Under the pieces are notes generated by a model, which was not told the DNA's origin, made no database searches, and was given only the letters and a program-made list of their open reading frames with translations. Both the position numbers and the translations under genes were made by a program. Shown one piece after another: positions 31,611-40,830 of a DNA stretch of 64,000 bases; the stretch's first letter is position 1; the number at the start of each line of letters is the position of its first letter. This DNA comes from Gp13-AA77 sp035946735 (lineage in GTDB: Bacteria; Acidobacteriota; Terriglobia; UBA7540), in contig DASYYZ010000024.1 of assembly GCA_035946735.1 (NCBI GenBank), forward strand, positions 20,689 through 84,688, given 5' to 3'.

Positions 31611-31789
31611 AGTCTCTCTCCGAGCGCGCTGCTTGAGGGCGCGCTCTTTGGGACAGAGGCGGCCCTGGAACGGGAATGGCGCATCCACGCGATACAACGG
31701 CACGTCTGCGCCACCCGCGAAAATCTGAAAGGGAAAAGCCGCAGACCCCGCAGTGGTAGAGTCTGCGTTTACGCTTGATCAGGCTCGTT

Positions 31790-33469
31790 TCAGTACATTC
31801 CGCCGCCCATGCCTCCCGGAGGTCCTGACGCAGCCCCGGCTGACTGATCGGGATAGTCTCCCACCAGCACTTCGGTCGTGAGGAGCAGGGATGCTATGGA
31901 AGCCGCGTTCTGAAGCGCTGTGCGCGTGACTTTGGTCGGGTCAATGACGCCCTCCTGGATGAGGTCGCCAAAGTTTTCCGTCTGCGCGTTGAAGCCGTAG
32001 TTCGGGTTGTTGTTCGACTTCACCTTCTCGATCACCACGGCGCCTTCGTGCCCGGCGTTCTGGACGATCGCCCGCAGCGGCTCCTCAAGCGCCCGCCTCA
32101 CGATGTTGATGCCGATCTGTTCATCGTCGTCGCCCTTCAGCTTGTTGAGCGCGGGGATGCAGCGCACCAAGGCCACGCCGCCGCCGGGCACGATGCCCTC
32201 CTCGATGGCCGCCTTGGTGGCGTGCATGGCGTCCTCCACGCGAGCCTTCTTTTCTTTCATCTCGGTCTCGGTGGCCGCCCCAACTTTGATCTGGGCGACG
32301 CCACCCACAAGCTTCGCCAGCCGCTCCTGGAGCTTCTCGCGATCGTAGTCGGACGTGGTGTCATCGATTTGAGTGCGCAACTGCTTCACGCGGCCCTCAA
32401 TGTCCGGGGTTTTACCGGCGCCCTCGATGATGGTGGTGTTGTCCTTGTCGATGGTAATCTTTTTGGCTTTGCCGAGGTCCGCCAGCGCCACGTTCTCCAG
32501 CTTGATGCCGAGATCCTCGGAGATGGCCTTGCCTCCGGTCAGAACGGCGATATCTTCCAGCATGGCCTTGCGGCGGTCGCCGAAGCCCGGCGCCTTCACG
32601 GCGCAGCACTGCAGCGTACCCCGGAGCTTGTTGACCACCAGAGTGGCCAGCGCCTCGCCGTCCACTTCCTCGGCGAGGATCAGCAGCGGCTTGCCGGATT
32701 TGGCAGTGAGCTCGAGCAGGGGCATCAGGTCATTCATGGAGCTGATCTTCTTCTCATGGATCAGGATCAGTGCGTTCTCCAGCACGCACTCCATGCGCTC
32801 GGGATTGGTGACAAAGTAAGCGGAGAGGTAACCGCGGTCGAAGCGCATGCCCTCCACCACTTCGAGCTCGGTCTCCATGGTCTTCGACTCTTCTACGGTG
32901 ATGACGCCGTCCTTGCCGACCCTCTTCATGGCCTCGGCAATGATGGTGCCGATGGTGTGATCGTCATTGGCTGAAATGGCGCCCACCTGGGCGATCATGG
33001 CGCCCTCGACCGGCTTCGAAATCTTGTCGAGCTCGCCCTTCACGTGCTTCCTGGTACCGTCTTTGCCGGTCTCATCGTAGCCGCAAACCAGGCGAACGGC
33101 GCTTTCGATTCCGCGCTTTACCCCCATGGGGTTCGCTCCAGCGGCCACGGTCCTCGCGCCCTCCCGGAAGATCACTTGAGCCAGAACAGTAGCGGTGGTG
33201 GTACCGTCGCCGGCAACGTCCGAAGTCTTGGAAGCCACCTCGCGCACCATCTGCGCGCCCATGTTCTCGAGAGGGTCTTTCAACTCGATTTCCTTCGCCA
33301 CGGTCACGCCGTCCTTGGTGATGGTGGGGGATCCGAACTTCTTATCCAGAACCACGTTGCGGCCTCTGGGGCCTAACGTAATCTTTACGACCTCCGCCAG
33401 TTGATTCACTCCGCGCAGAATCGCCTGACGGCTGTGTTCGCCATGTACAACTTGCTTTGCGTTTGCCAT
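31790..33469 (-). CDS. groEL: Chaperonin GroEL (60 kDa)
   Basis: This 559-residue chaperonin subunit forms the double seven-membered ring that folds proteins with GroES in an ATP-driven cycle. It has the ATP-site text ITLGPRGRNVVLDKKFGSPT and GDGTTTATVLAQ, the EGMRFDRGYLSAYFVTN stretch of the apical domain, and GIVPGGGVAL before the C-terminal part. It ends in the usual GGM-type tail (GGMGGGMY). I chose the ATG at 33469 (MANAKQVV) with GGAGG ahead; a TTG two codons up is less likely. It follows groES by 124 bp on the same strand. A short insert around residues 128-150 (GYDETGKDGTRKHVKGE) is somewhat longer than in E. coli. Confidence 0.98.
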   Translation of the reverse strand: MANAKQVVHGEHSRQAILRGVNQLAEVVKITLGPRGRNVVLDKKFGSPTITKDGVTVAKEIELKDPLENMGAQMVREVASKTSDVAGDGTTTATVLAQVIFREGARTVAAGANPMGVKRGIESAVRLVCGYDETGKDGTRKHVKGELDKISKPVEGAMIAQVGAISANDDHTIGTIIAEAMKRVGKDGVITVEESKTMETELEVVEGMRFDRGYLSAYFVTNPERMECVLENALILIHEKKISSMNDLMPLLELTAKSGKPLLILAEEVDGEALATLVVNKLRGTLQCCAVKAPGFGDRRKAMLEDIAVLTGGKAISEDLGIKLENVALADLGKAKKITIDKDNTTIIEGAGKTPDIEGRVKQLRTQIDDTTSDYDREKLQERLAKLVGGVAQIKVGAATETEMKEKKARVEDAMHATKAAIEEGIVPGGGVALVRCIPALNKLKGDDDEQIGINIVRRALEEPLRAIVQNAGHEGAVVIEKVKSNNNPNYGFNAQTENFGDLIQEGVIDPTKVTRTALQNAASIASLLLTTEVLVGDYPDQSAGAASGPPGGMGGGMY

Positions 33470-33593
33470 TTTCAATGCCTCCTCGGATTTCGTCCGAATC
33501 TATTCCATTGCCTGCAGCCCGCTGCGGCTGTCGTCGGCTGGTCGCGGCCGGGACGCGCTAGGCGTCGAGGGCCGCTGACGGCCGACCGCCGAT

Positions 33594-33911
33594 CTACTTC
33601 TTCCCTCCGGCCGCCGCTGCCTTACCCTCAATGATCCCCAGCACCTCGTCCTCGCGCAGGATCAGATACTCTTGCTCGTCCATCTTGATCTCAGCGCCGG
33701 AAAACTTGCCGAAGAGGATGCGATCGCCCGCCTTCACGTCCAGCGTCACGATCTTCCCGTCCTTTTCTCTTTTGCCGCTGCCCGCCGCCACAACGATGCC
33801 TTCTTGCGGTTTCTCTTTGGCTGTGTCGGGAACGATGATTCCGCCCTTCACAGTCTGCTTGTCGTCAACTCGTTTGACCAGGATTCGATCATGGAGAGGT
33901 CTAAAGTTCAT
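33594..33911 (-). CDS. groES: Co-chaperonin GroES (10 kDa)
   Basis: This 105-residue lid of the GroEL chamber has the family opening (FRPLHDRILVKRVDDKQTVK), the mobile loop KGGIIVPDTAKEKPQEGIVV, the GDRILFGKFSGAEIKMDEQE roof part and the LREDEVLGIIEG end. A basic tail (KAAAAGGKK) is a little longer than in E. coli. AAAGGAGAT precedes the ATG. It is first in the groES-groEL operon. I looked for the CIRCE element (TTAGCACTC-N9-GAGTGCTAA) upstream and found none; only a lone GAGTGC occurs, so control is by another means. Confidence 0.98.
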   Translation of the reverse strand: MNFRPLHDRILVKRVDDKQTVKGGIIVPDTAKEKPQEGIVVAAGSGKREKDGKIVTLDVKAGDRILFGKFSGAEIKMDEQEYLILREDEVLGIIEGKAAAAGGKK

Positions 33912-34270
33912 TTTGAATCTCCTTTAAGGTGTAACGTTTCGATGCCTCGGATTGAAGCCTGCCCCGGGTAGCTTGCGAGTGCCTGGCCTCGAGGCGTTCC
34001 GGCTCCTCAGCCAACTCGTACTGAGCCCGGCTCGGACAGCTCTGTCAGGTCTTCCCAGGTGGAGACCGCCGCAAGCTGCAGGGCCTTGTCTGGTTCCGCG
34101 TTGAACCGGCCCACGAACGAATCGCGTCGATGATGATGGCCTCGATGGTGCCGGCGAGACCGGTCCATGCAACGAGCTCGACGAATCTGAAATCTCATCT
34201 CTCACCTCGCGCGAAATCGACGATAGCGAGGGCGGGTCTATCCGCCCCAGAACAAGAGGATCGCTGCGCT
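33912..34270. other. Intergenic region, 359 bp
   Basis: No gene can be supported. One minus-strand frame around 34190-34110 has a plausible hydrophobic stretch (ELVAWTGLAGTIEAIIIDAI) but no start and turns to nonsense, so it may be a remnant. It also holds the leader of groES. Confidence 0.5.
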
Positions 34271-34591
34271 TCAGGCTGCGGCGTGAGCGGCGATCTTGTG
34301 AAAGGTTGAGTTGGAAACCTCAAAGCTTTCGACGTGAGGTGTACCGTCAACCACGTTCGCCAGGTTCTTGAGAACGCTGGGATAAGCGCCGCGGTTGTAA
34401 GCCGCCGCATCCTCTTTCTGATCCCACAACGTGATGGAAACCGCCTCTGTTCCGTTGGCGGTGACGAATGCAATCTCGTCCTGGAAACCCTTCTGCTTCC
34501 GAAGTACGGGAATGATTTTCTCGTCCACCACCCGGGTAAACTCGGCGACGCTACTCGGCTTCAGGTGTACGGAGACGTTTCGAGCAAACAT
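34271..34591 (-). CDS. ABM-like small protein, copy 2
   Basis: This 106-residue paralogue of the protein at 13952-14272 is identical at 67 of 106 positions by eye with no gaps. The most conserved blocks are DEKIIP, GFQDEIAF, NGTEAVSITLWD and VSNSTFHKI. It has the same ABM-like ferredoxin fold. Its leader is conserved (55/58) including the Shine-Dalgarno hairpin. No XRE regulator is adjacent, yet related TTAAC/AGTTAA motifs occur upstream, so the regulator at 14457 may act on both. It is followed by the groES operon on the same strand. The function is unknown. Confidence 0.8.
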   Translation of the reverse strand: MFARNVSVHLKPSSVAEFTRVVDEKIIPVLRKQKGFQDEIAFVTANGTEAVSITLWDQKEDAAAYNRGAYPSVLKNLANVVDGTPHVESFEVSNSTFHKIAAHAAA

Positions 34592-34649
34592 GGCAACCTC
34601 CTTGGTTGTCTCTAAGGGGTGCGATTCAGATAACCTGACTTAGTTCAGG
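34592..34649 (-). promoter_or_regulatory. Conserved leader of ABM-like gene, copy 2, with SD hairpin
   Basis: This is the counterpart of 14273-14330 with three differences. CAACC and GGUUG (plus-strand 34604-34608 and 34594-34598) can form the same stem around AAGGA. Further up, TTAACCGATCTTGTCAAG (34704-34721) resembles the left part of the 22-bp palindrome at copy 1, and AGTTAATTAA is at 34741-34750. Confidence 0.6.
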
Positions 34650-34902
34650 CAACCCGGAGAGTGTCAGGAGGAAGGTTCATCTCACTCTCCATGTTGAGGC
34701 AGATTAACCGATCTTGTCAAGCACAATCGTCGACGGTTAAAGTTAATTAATCTAAACCGGTTAAGTAAGACGGACTCCCTCCCCGAAACCCGATGGAGTT
34801 GCTCGCCACGGATGTTGCAGCCAGGTGCGGCGGCCGCAAAATGCCGGTCGGGTGCTGATAAACTGGCAGACTGAGAAACGAACAGACTGATAGACTGGAC
34901 TC

Positions 34903-35859
34903 ATGACCGTTCCGAAGAAGCTACTCCTTGCGCGCCCCCGAGGTTTCTGCGCCGGTGTGGATCGCGCCGTGGACGTGGTTGACATGGCCCTGCGGCTCTT
35001 CGACGGTCCCATCTACGTGCGCAAGCAGATCGTGCACAACCTGCACGTGATCGAGTCTTTCCGCGACCGCGGCGTCGTTTTTGTGGAAGAGATCAGCGAG
35101 GTGCCGGACCGGGCGCTGGTGATCTTCAGCGCCCACGGGGTTTCACCGGAGGTGCGCCGCGCTGCGCAGGAGCGGCAACTCGAAGTGATCGATGCCACCT
35201 GCCCCTTGGTCACCAAGGTACACCTGGAGGCGTTGCGGTTCCATCGCGAGGGCCGCTCGATCATTCTGGTGGGCCACCACGGACACGAGGAAGTGGTTGG
35301 AACCATGGGCGAGGTTCCCGGGAGCATTCAACTTGTGGGAAGCCGCGAGGAAGCGGAGCGGGTAGAAGTGCCCGATCCCGCGCGCGTGGCCGTGCTCACC
35401 CAGACCACGCTCGGCGTGGACGACGCGAACGCGATCATCGAAGTGTTGCGGCGGCGCTTTCCGGAGCTCGTGACGCCTGCGAGCGACGACATCTGCTATG
35501 CCACCCAGAACCGGCAGGTTTCGGTCAAACAGATAGCCCAGATAGCTCGGCTAGTGCTGGTGCTCGGCTCGGACAACAGCTCCAACTCCCAGCGCCTGCG
35601 CGAAGTGGCCCAAGACTCGGGCGCGCGCGCCTACCTGATCGACGACGCGCGCCAGATCGATCCTGCCTGGCTCGAGGGCGTGGAGTGCGTGGGCGTGACC
35701 GCCGGCGCTTCGGCGCCCGAGCGACTTGTGGAAGGCGTGGTCCGCTACTTCCATAATTTGGGCGTGACGGTTGTGGAAGAGGTTGACGCCGTGGACGAGC
35801 GCGTGACGTTCGCGCCGCCAGCCGAACTGGTGCGGGTGCGAAAAAGAGTCGAAAGTTAG
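34903..35859 (+). CDS. ispH: 4-hydroxy-3-methylbut-2-enyl diphosphate reductase (IspH)
   Basis: This 318-residue enzyme performs the last step of the MEP isoprenoid pathway, reducing HMBPP to IPP and DMAPP with a [4Fe-4S] cluster. The three cluster cysteines are present: Cys16 (RPRGFCAGVDRAV), Cys100 (DATCPLVTKVH) and Cys198 (DDICYATQNRQ). The substrate motifs FSAHGVSP, GHHGHEEVVGT, DNSSNSQRL and VGVTAGASAPE are all intact. Length is normal. The ATG at 34903 fits the family start; no strong ribosome binding site is visible. It is an isolated housekeeping gene. Its leader contains short repeats of AGACTGA and AGACTGG, of no known meaning. Confidence 0.98.
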   Translation: MTVPKKLLLARPRGFCAGVDRAVDVVDMALRLFDGPIYVRKQIVHNLHVIESFRDRGVVFVEEISEVPDRALVIFSAHGVSPEVRRAAQERQLEVIDATCPLVTKVHLEALRFHREGRSIILVGHHGHEEVVGTMGEVPGSIQLVGSREEAERVEVPDPARVAVLTQTTLGVDDANAIIEVLRRRFPELVTPASDDICYATQNRQVSVKQIAQIARLVLVLGSDNSSNSQRLREVAQDSGARAYLIDDARQIDPAWLEGVECVGVTAGASAPERLVEGVVRYFHNLGVTVVEEVDAVDERVTFAPPAELVRVRKRVES

Positions 35860-35957
35860 TTGGCAATGTTCATTTGCCGGTCGCCAGTTCCCCGGTCGGC
35901 GCTCCGGCTGGGCAATGGACACGTCAGGAAGGCGAATCGACGGAATAGTGGGCGGCC

Positions 35958-36995
35958 ATGTGGCGGAATCAGCCGGCGCTCGGAAGACCATGGCGTGTAG
36001 CGCTCAGGAGACTGCTGCATGCTGCCGGGTTCGTACTCCTTTTCAGCCCTTCGGTGCTCGCGCAGGGTGATATCGGGGTGATCTACGGGAGTGTGACGGA
36101 CGCTCGTGGACAGGCCCAACGCGTGCGCGTGCAACTGCTTGCTGCGGGCGACATTTTGGCCGGCGATGTCTACACCGGTGCTGAAGGTGAATACACCTTC
36201 CAAGCTCTTCCCAGCGGAGAATATTGGGTAGTGGTGGAGGCCGAGGGGTTCGACGCCGTGCGGCAGCCCGTGATGCTCGATACGCACATCAACGCCAAGA
36301 TGCAAGTCAACCTTGGCCTCGAGGCGTCGGCTGCTTCCGCCCGTCAGCCGAATCCGGTGATTTCCGGCAGTGCGTCGAGCCACACCGTAGACATCAAGCG
36401 ACCAACCGCTCGCCTTAATCCGCAAGCGCTGCGCGAATATGATAAAGGTAAAACTCAGGAGCTTCAGGGGGATCTCGAAGGCGCCATCGATCATTACCGC
36501 AAGGCCCTTCGCGCCGATCCCGGCTACTATCCGGCGCTCAACAACCTGGGCGCCTTATACGAGCGTCGGGGCCGTCACACCCAGGCCGAGGAAGTCCTGG
36601 TCAAGGCGATCGCGCGCAACCCCGATGATGGGGAGGCGTACGTCAACCTCGGTCATTCCTTTTACGAAGAGGGCCGCTATCGCGACGCCTCAACGCAACT
36701 CCTGGAGGGGCTGAAGCGATCGCCGAATTCCGCCACCGGCCGCTTCCTTCTCGGTTCGGCGCAGCTCAAGCTCGGTGACGTTGACGAAGCCAAATCGAAC
36801 CTGAAGCAGGCCTGCGCTCTGGACCCGCAAGGTCTGCCCGCTGCGCATTTGCAGCTTGCGAACGCCTATCTGAAGGCTCGCGACCTGCAGCAGGCGGCCA
36901 CCGAGCTCGAAACCTACCTCCAGGCGAATCCCTCCGATCCTCAGGCGCCGGCCATTCGCAGACTTCTTGCCAGCGTCAAACCACCGAACCCCTGA
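35958..36995 (+). CDS. Exported TPR protein with carboxypeptidase-regulatory-like domain
   Basis: This 345-residue protein has a signal peptide (RRLLHAAGFVLLFSPSVLAQ, cleavage at about 37). A CarboxypepD_reg-like beta sandwich follows (IGVIYGSVTDARGQAQRVRV, AGEGEYTFQALPSGEYWVVV-like, EAEGFDAVRQ; about 40-125), then a spacer, then five or so TPRs from residue 155 on (GDLEGAIDHYRKALRADPGY, RYRDASTQLLEGLKRSPNSA and others). Such proteins are scaffolds on the outer side of the inner membrane. Its TGA overlaps the ATG of the next gene (TGATG), so it is translationally coupled to a phosphatase-superfamily/TPR protein, probably a working partner. Confidence 0.85.
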   Translation: MWRNQPALGRPWRVALRRLLHAAGFVLLFSPSVLAQGDIGVIYGSVTDARGQAQRVRVQLLAAGDILAGDVYTGAEGEYTFQALPSGEYWVVVEAEGFDAVRQPVMLDTHINAKMQVNLGLEASAASARQPNPVISGSASSHTVDIKRPTARLNPQALREYDKGKTQELQGDLEGAIDHYRKALRADPGYYPALNNLGALYERRGRHTQAEEVLVKAIARNPDDGEAYVNLGHSFYEEGRYRDASTQLLEGLKRSPNSATGRFLLGSAQLKLGDVDEAKSNLKQACALDPQGLPAAHLQLANAYLKARDLQQAATELETYLQANPSDPQAPAIRRLLASVKPPNP

Positions 36996-39118
36996 TGGCC
37001 GCCCGAACACTCACACGCGTGCTGTCAGTTACATTTCTAGCCCTGTTGGTCCCGGGAGCCACCACGGGCGCGCCGCCGGACCGGAAATCGCTTCCGCCCT
37101 CGATTGTCCTGATCACTCTTGACACTGTCCGCGCCGATCACATCGGTTGTTACGGGTACCGGACGGCGGAAACACCGGCTCTGGACAGCCTGGCGCGCGA
37201 CGGGACGCGATTCGCCGATGCTTATACCGTGGTACCCATCACGCTGCCTTCCCACGCCGCCATCCTCACCGGCACCTACCCCATGTGGAACGGCGTTCGT
37301 GACTTCACCTCGCCCGGTCTGCCCGGCAGCGTTCCCGCTCTTGCTGAAATCCTCAAGCAGCGGGGACTCTCTACGGCGGCGTTCATCAGCTCCTATGCGC
37401 TGAATTCGATGTGGGGACTCAATCGTGGCTTCGACATTTACGACGACCAGATGAACTTGGGTGCAGGATCTTCCCGTGATCTGTTTCTGGCCACGCGCCC
37501 CGGCGATGCCACCACGACCAGGATGCTTGACTGGCTCGACCGTTATCGGGACAAGCCCGTCTTTGTCTGGCTTCATCTCTACGACGCCCACAGTCCTTAT
37601 CGTTCGCCGGAGCCCTACGCCAGCCGGCACGCCGCGCTCCCCTATGACGGCGCCATCGCCTTTGATGACGCCCAGGTGGGGCGCGTGATGGCAGCGCTTC
37701 GCCGCGACGGTCTCTATGATTCCAGCCTCATCATCGTAACCAGCGACCACGGCGAGTCGCTCGGCGAACACGGCGAGGCTCAGCATGGCTTTTTCATCTA
37801 CAACTCGACGCTGCTCGTTCCCCTGATCGTGAAGTGGCCCGGTGGCCGGGACAGCGGCCGTGTTGTGACGCAGCCGGTCTCGACCATCGACATTGCTTCG
37901 ACGATCGCCCAGGCTGCAGGCGTTCCAGCCTCGGACCAACACAGCTTTCAGGGTGAATCGCTCGCGCGCTGGACAGGACCAGGCGTAGCCTCGCCCGTCT
38001 CACGGGCGCTCGTCTACGCTGAGTCCTACTACGCGCGCGACTCCTTCGGCTGGCACGAATTGCGCGCCCTGTTGGACCGGCAGTACAAATACATCGACGC
38101 CCCGGAACCGGAACTCTACGAGGTCGAGCACGATGCCAGAGAACAATCGAACATCATCGCGAATCACGAAGCGGTGGCGGGGTCCATGCGAATCAAGCTT
38201 AAGGAACTCGAACGCCAGCACACTAACGAAACCGCGTCAGGCGGCGCCCGCGCTCTTGACTCCGAAACCCTGGAGGCGCTTAGATCCTTAGGCTATGTCG
38301 CCTACCAGGCAGCGTCCTCCCCGCTCCCAGGCGCAACGGCCCTCGATGATCCCAAACAAAAGATCGCCATTTTTAATGACATCTTGCGGGCGGGCGATCT
38401 GAGACGAGCCGGCCAACACGCGGAGGCAGCGAAGTTGCTCGATGAGTTGAAGTCGCGCGAGCCGGCGCTCTACGTTCTGCCCTTCGAAGCCGGCGAAAAC
38501 GACCTGGCCTGGGGGAAGCCGCAGGACGCCGTCAGCGAATTCCGGGCCACCGTGCAGATGAACCCGCGCTTCGATCAGGCCCTGCTAGGCCTGGGCCGCG
38601 CCTGCTTCGAATTGAAACAGGACGCGGAGGCGGCAACGGCTCTCGAACTCGCGCTCCGGCTGAGTCCCCACAATTTTTTGGCGAGACTTGCGCTGGCGAG
38701 CGTCTATCTGCGCGAAGGTTCTAGGGACAAGGCGGAAACCGAACTGGCGCGTGTCGTCGCGGAGCAGCCGCATTTCGCCGAAGGACATGCCGAATACGGC
38801 GTGGTGCTGGCCAGAAGGAAGGCTTACGCCGACGCTGTACGGGAGATCGAACGGGGTCTGGAGCTCGGTTACCGCGACGCAGGTAGTTTCAATGCGCTCG
38901 GCATCTCTCGCGCGCAACTCGGCCAACACGAGGCGGCACTGGAAGCCTACCAGCAGGCTCTCCAACTGGATCCGCGGTCGGCGGCTGCCTGCCTGAACCT
39001 GGCCATCGAACACCGCCGTGCCGGCGAGGCTGCCGAGGCGCAGCGCTACTACCGCAAGACCTGCGAACTAAGCGACCAGCTTTGCCGGCAATACGCCTCG
39101 CAATTCGCCCCGAACTAG
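36995..39118 (+). CDS. Sulfatase-like (alkaline phosphatase superfamily) protein with TPRs
   Basis: This 707-residue exported protein has a signal (TRVLSVTFLALLVPGATTGA), a sulfatase-type domain at about 33-420, and TPRs from about 450. Metal residues are seen in LITLDTVRADHIGCYGY and TSDHGESLGEHGEAQHG. Where formylglycine sulfatases have C-x-P-S-R, this one has T-L-P-S-H (residues 83-87), so it cannot form formylglycine. A threonine nucleophile, as in phosphoethanolamine transferases and phosphodiesterases of the superfamily, is more likely. The TPR half contains SRDKAETELARVVAEQPHFA and DAVREIERGLELGYRD. It is coupled to the TPR protein upstream. The substrate is unknown. Confidence 0.85.
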   Translation: MAARTLTRVLSVTFLALLVPGATTGAPPDRKSLPPSIVLITLDTVRADHIGCYGYRTAETPALDSLARDGTRFADAYTVVPITLPSHAAILTGTYPMWNGVRDFTSPGLPGSVPALAEILKQRGLSTAAFISSYALNSMWGLNRGFDIYDDQMNLGAGSSRDLFLATRPGDATTTRMLDWLDRYRDKPVFVWLHLYDAHSPYRSPEPYASRHAALPYDGAIAFDDAQVGRVMAALRRDGLYDSSLIIVTSDHGESLGEHGEAQHGFFIYNSTLLVPLIVKWPGGRDSGRVVTQPVSTIDIASTIAQAAGVPASDQHSFQGESLARWTGPGVASPVSRALVYAESYYARDSFGWHELRALLDRQYKYIDAPEPELYEVEHDAREQSNIIANHEAVAGSMRIKLKELERQHTNETASGGARALDSETLEALRSLGYVAYQAASSPLPGATALDDPKQKIAIFNDILRAGDLRRAGQHAEAAKLLDELKSREPALYVLPFEAGENDLAWGKPQDAVSEFRATVQMNPRFDQALLGLGRACFELKQDAEAATALELALRLSPHNFLARLALASVYLREGSRDKAETELARVVAEQPHFAEGHAEYGVVLARRKAYADAVREIERGLELGYRDAGSFNALGISRAQLGQHEAALEAYQQALQLDPRSAAACLNLAIEHRRAGEAAEAQRYYRKTCELSDQLCRQYASQFAPN

Positions 39119-39395
39119 CGCAACTCCTGACGAAGCAGGCAGCCGGTCTCCCGCTTTGCCTGTTACATCACTGTGTATGGGTCCGTACGCGGCGGGAAAA
39201 CTGGCCGCTACCGGAAGAATTGTTGCGAGAGCCTTCCGTCCGGCCTCGGAAGTCAAAACCTCAAGCAGGAGCAATTCGTGGGCTTCATGTGATCCGCCCG
39301 GTTGAGCCTTGACGGACACCTCGCAAAGGATGCAACTTTGGATGTACTGCTTTGTCCGGCCTAACGACCGTTCGTGTCCGATTGGTTCTTCGACG

Positions 39396-40754
39396 ATGCG
39401 CACAATGCCCAAAAATCGCGCCAGCGGCAGGGAGAGAGCTCCGGCTGAATTCCTCATTGAGCCTGCGCGCCGGCTCTACTCCACGACGTCCCGGTTCACA
39501 GGCCGGTTCCGTTGGGTCATCTGCGCGCTCCTGCTGTTCGGTGTCACCAAGAACTATATGGATCGCCAGGTGCTCGGGGTCCTGAAGACCACTCTGCAAC
39601 ACGATCTCGGATGGAACGAGATTGACTACGGCAATCTGGTGTTTGCCTTTCAGGCTGCATACGCCGCTGGACTGGTGGTGATCGGCCGGGTCGCTGATCG
39701 TCTGGGAACCCGCCGCTCCTATTCGCTGATCATGGTGGTTTGGAGCGTGGCCTCGATGGCTCACGCCCTGGCTCATTCCCTGGGCCAATTCGTCGTGGCC
39801 CGCTCGGCGTTGGGATTGGGAGAAGGCGGGGTCTTCCCCGTCAGCATGAAGGCGGTGGCCGAATGGTTTCCGCGAAGGGAGCGCGCCCTCGCCACAGGGA
39901 TTTTCAACGCCGGAAGCAGCGTGGGCGCGATTGTCACGCCGCTGATTGTGCCTTGGATCACAGTGCATTTTGGCTGGCGCCCGGCCTTTCTGCTGACCGG
40001 CTCGCTGGGGTTTGCATGGCTCGTGCTCTGGCTCGCGATCTATCGAAAGCCGGAAGAACATCCTCGTTGCTCCCAGGCCGAGCTTGAATATATCGGCGGC
40101 GGCCTGCCCGAGAATGTCGAAAAGATCCCCTGGCTCCGGCTGCTGCCCCACCGTCAGACGTGGGCGTTCGTGCTCGGCAAGTTCCTGACCGATCCGATCT
40201 GGTGGTTCTATCTCTTCTGGGTCCCCGACTTTCTGCAGCGCAAGCACGGCCTGCAACTGATCCAGATTGGCATACCTATCGTTGTGATCTACGTCATCTC
40301 CGATGCCGGCAGCGTCGCGGGAGGCTGGATCTCGTCGCGGCTGGTCAAGCGGGGGGCTAGCGTCAATTTGGCCCGCAAGACGGCGATGCTGACCTGCGCG
40401 GTCAGTGTAGTGCCGATGATCTTCGCGTACAGGGTGGCAAGCCTCTGGGGAGCGGTTTTCTTGATCGGATTGGCAACGGCAGCGCATCAAGGATTTTCCG
40501 CCAATCTTTTTACGCTTCCTTCGGATATGTTTCCCAAGCGTGCCGTGGGATCGATCGTGGGCATCGGCGGCATGTCGGGCGCGGTAGGCGGGATGCTGAT
40601 CGCAAAGATCGTGGGTTACGCGCTCGAGTGGACGGGCAGCTACCGGATTCCTTTTCTGATGGCCGGCACGGCCTATCTGGTGGCGCTGGCTGCGATTCAG
40701 ATTCTGGCGCCGCGCCTCGAACCGGCAACCATCCGGCTCGAATCCGGGGTATGA
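39396..40754 (+). CDS. MFS transporter, ACS/hexuronate (ExuT-like) family
   Basis: This major facilitator of about 452 residues has 12 membrane helices and the ExuT/ACS signature at the start (LLLFGVTKNYMDRQVLGVLK), then WNEIDYGNLVFAFQAAYAAG and the loop 2-3 motif GRVADRLGTRRSYSLIMVVW. The SALGLGEGGVFPVSMKAVAE stretch is typical of sugar-acid carriers. I prefer ATG 39396; the frame is open back to a TTG at 39309 and neither start has a ribosome binding site. It stands 76 bp before a Gfo/Idh/MocA oxidoreductase on the same strand, so the two may handle one sugar or uronate: uptake, then oxidation. Confidence 0.9.
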   Translation: MRTMPKNRASGRERAPAEFLIEPARRLYSTTSRFTGRFRWVICALLLFGVTKNYMDRQVLGVLKTTLQHDLGWNEIDYGNLVFAFQAAYAAGLVVIGRVADRLGTRRSYSLIMVVWSVASMAHALAHSLGQFVVARSALGLGEGGVFPVSMKAVAEWFPRRERALATGIFNAGSSVGAIVTPLIVPWITVHFGWRPAFLLTGSLGFAWLVLWLAIYRKPEEHPRCSQAELEYIGGGLPENVEKIPWLRLLPHRQTWAFVLGKFLTDPIWWFYLFWVPDFLQRKHGLQLIQIGIPIVVIYVISDAGSVAGGWISSRLVKRGASVNLARKTAMLTCAVSVVPMIFAYRVASLWGAVFLIGLATAAHQGFSANLFTLPSDMFPKRAVGSIVGIGGMSGAVGGMLIAKIVGYALEWTGSYRIPFLMAGTAYLVALAAIQILAPRLEPATIRLESGV

Positions 40755-40830
40755 TTCAGGGCTGCAAAGACTGCGGCCTCGCCGCCCTGAGACAGCGAGT
40801 GGAGGCCGCTTGAGAGGGAGGGTGACAAGG

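Noticed and set aside
32048..32974. 308-codon plus-strand open frame opposite groEL
   Set aside because: Histidine/glutamine-rich shadow of groEL.
33912..33990. CIRCE element before groES
   Set aside because: Only a lone GAGTGC is present; the inverted GCACTC at 9-bp spacing is missing.
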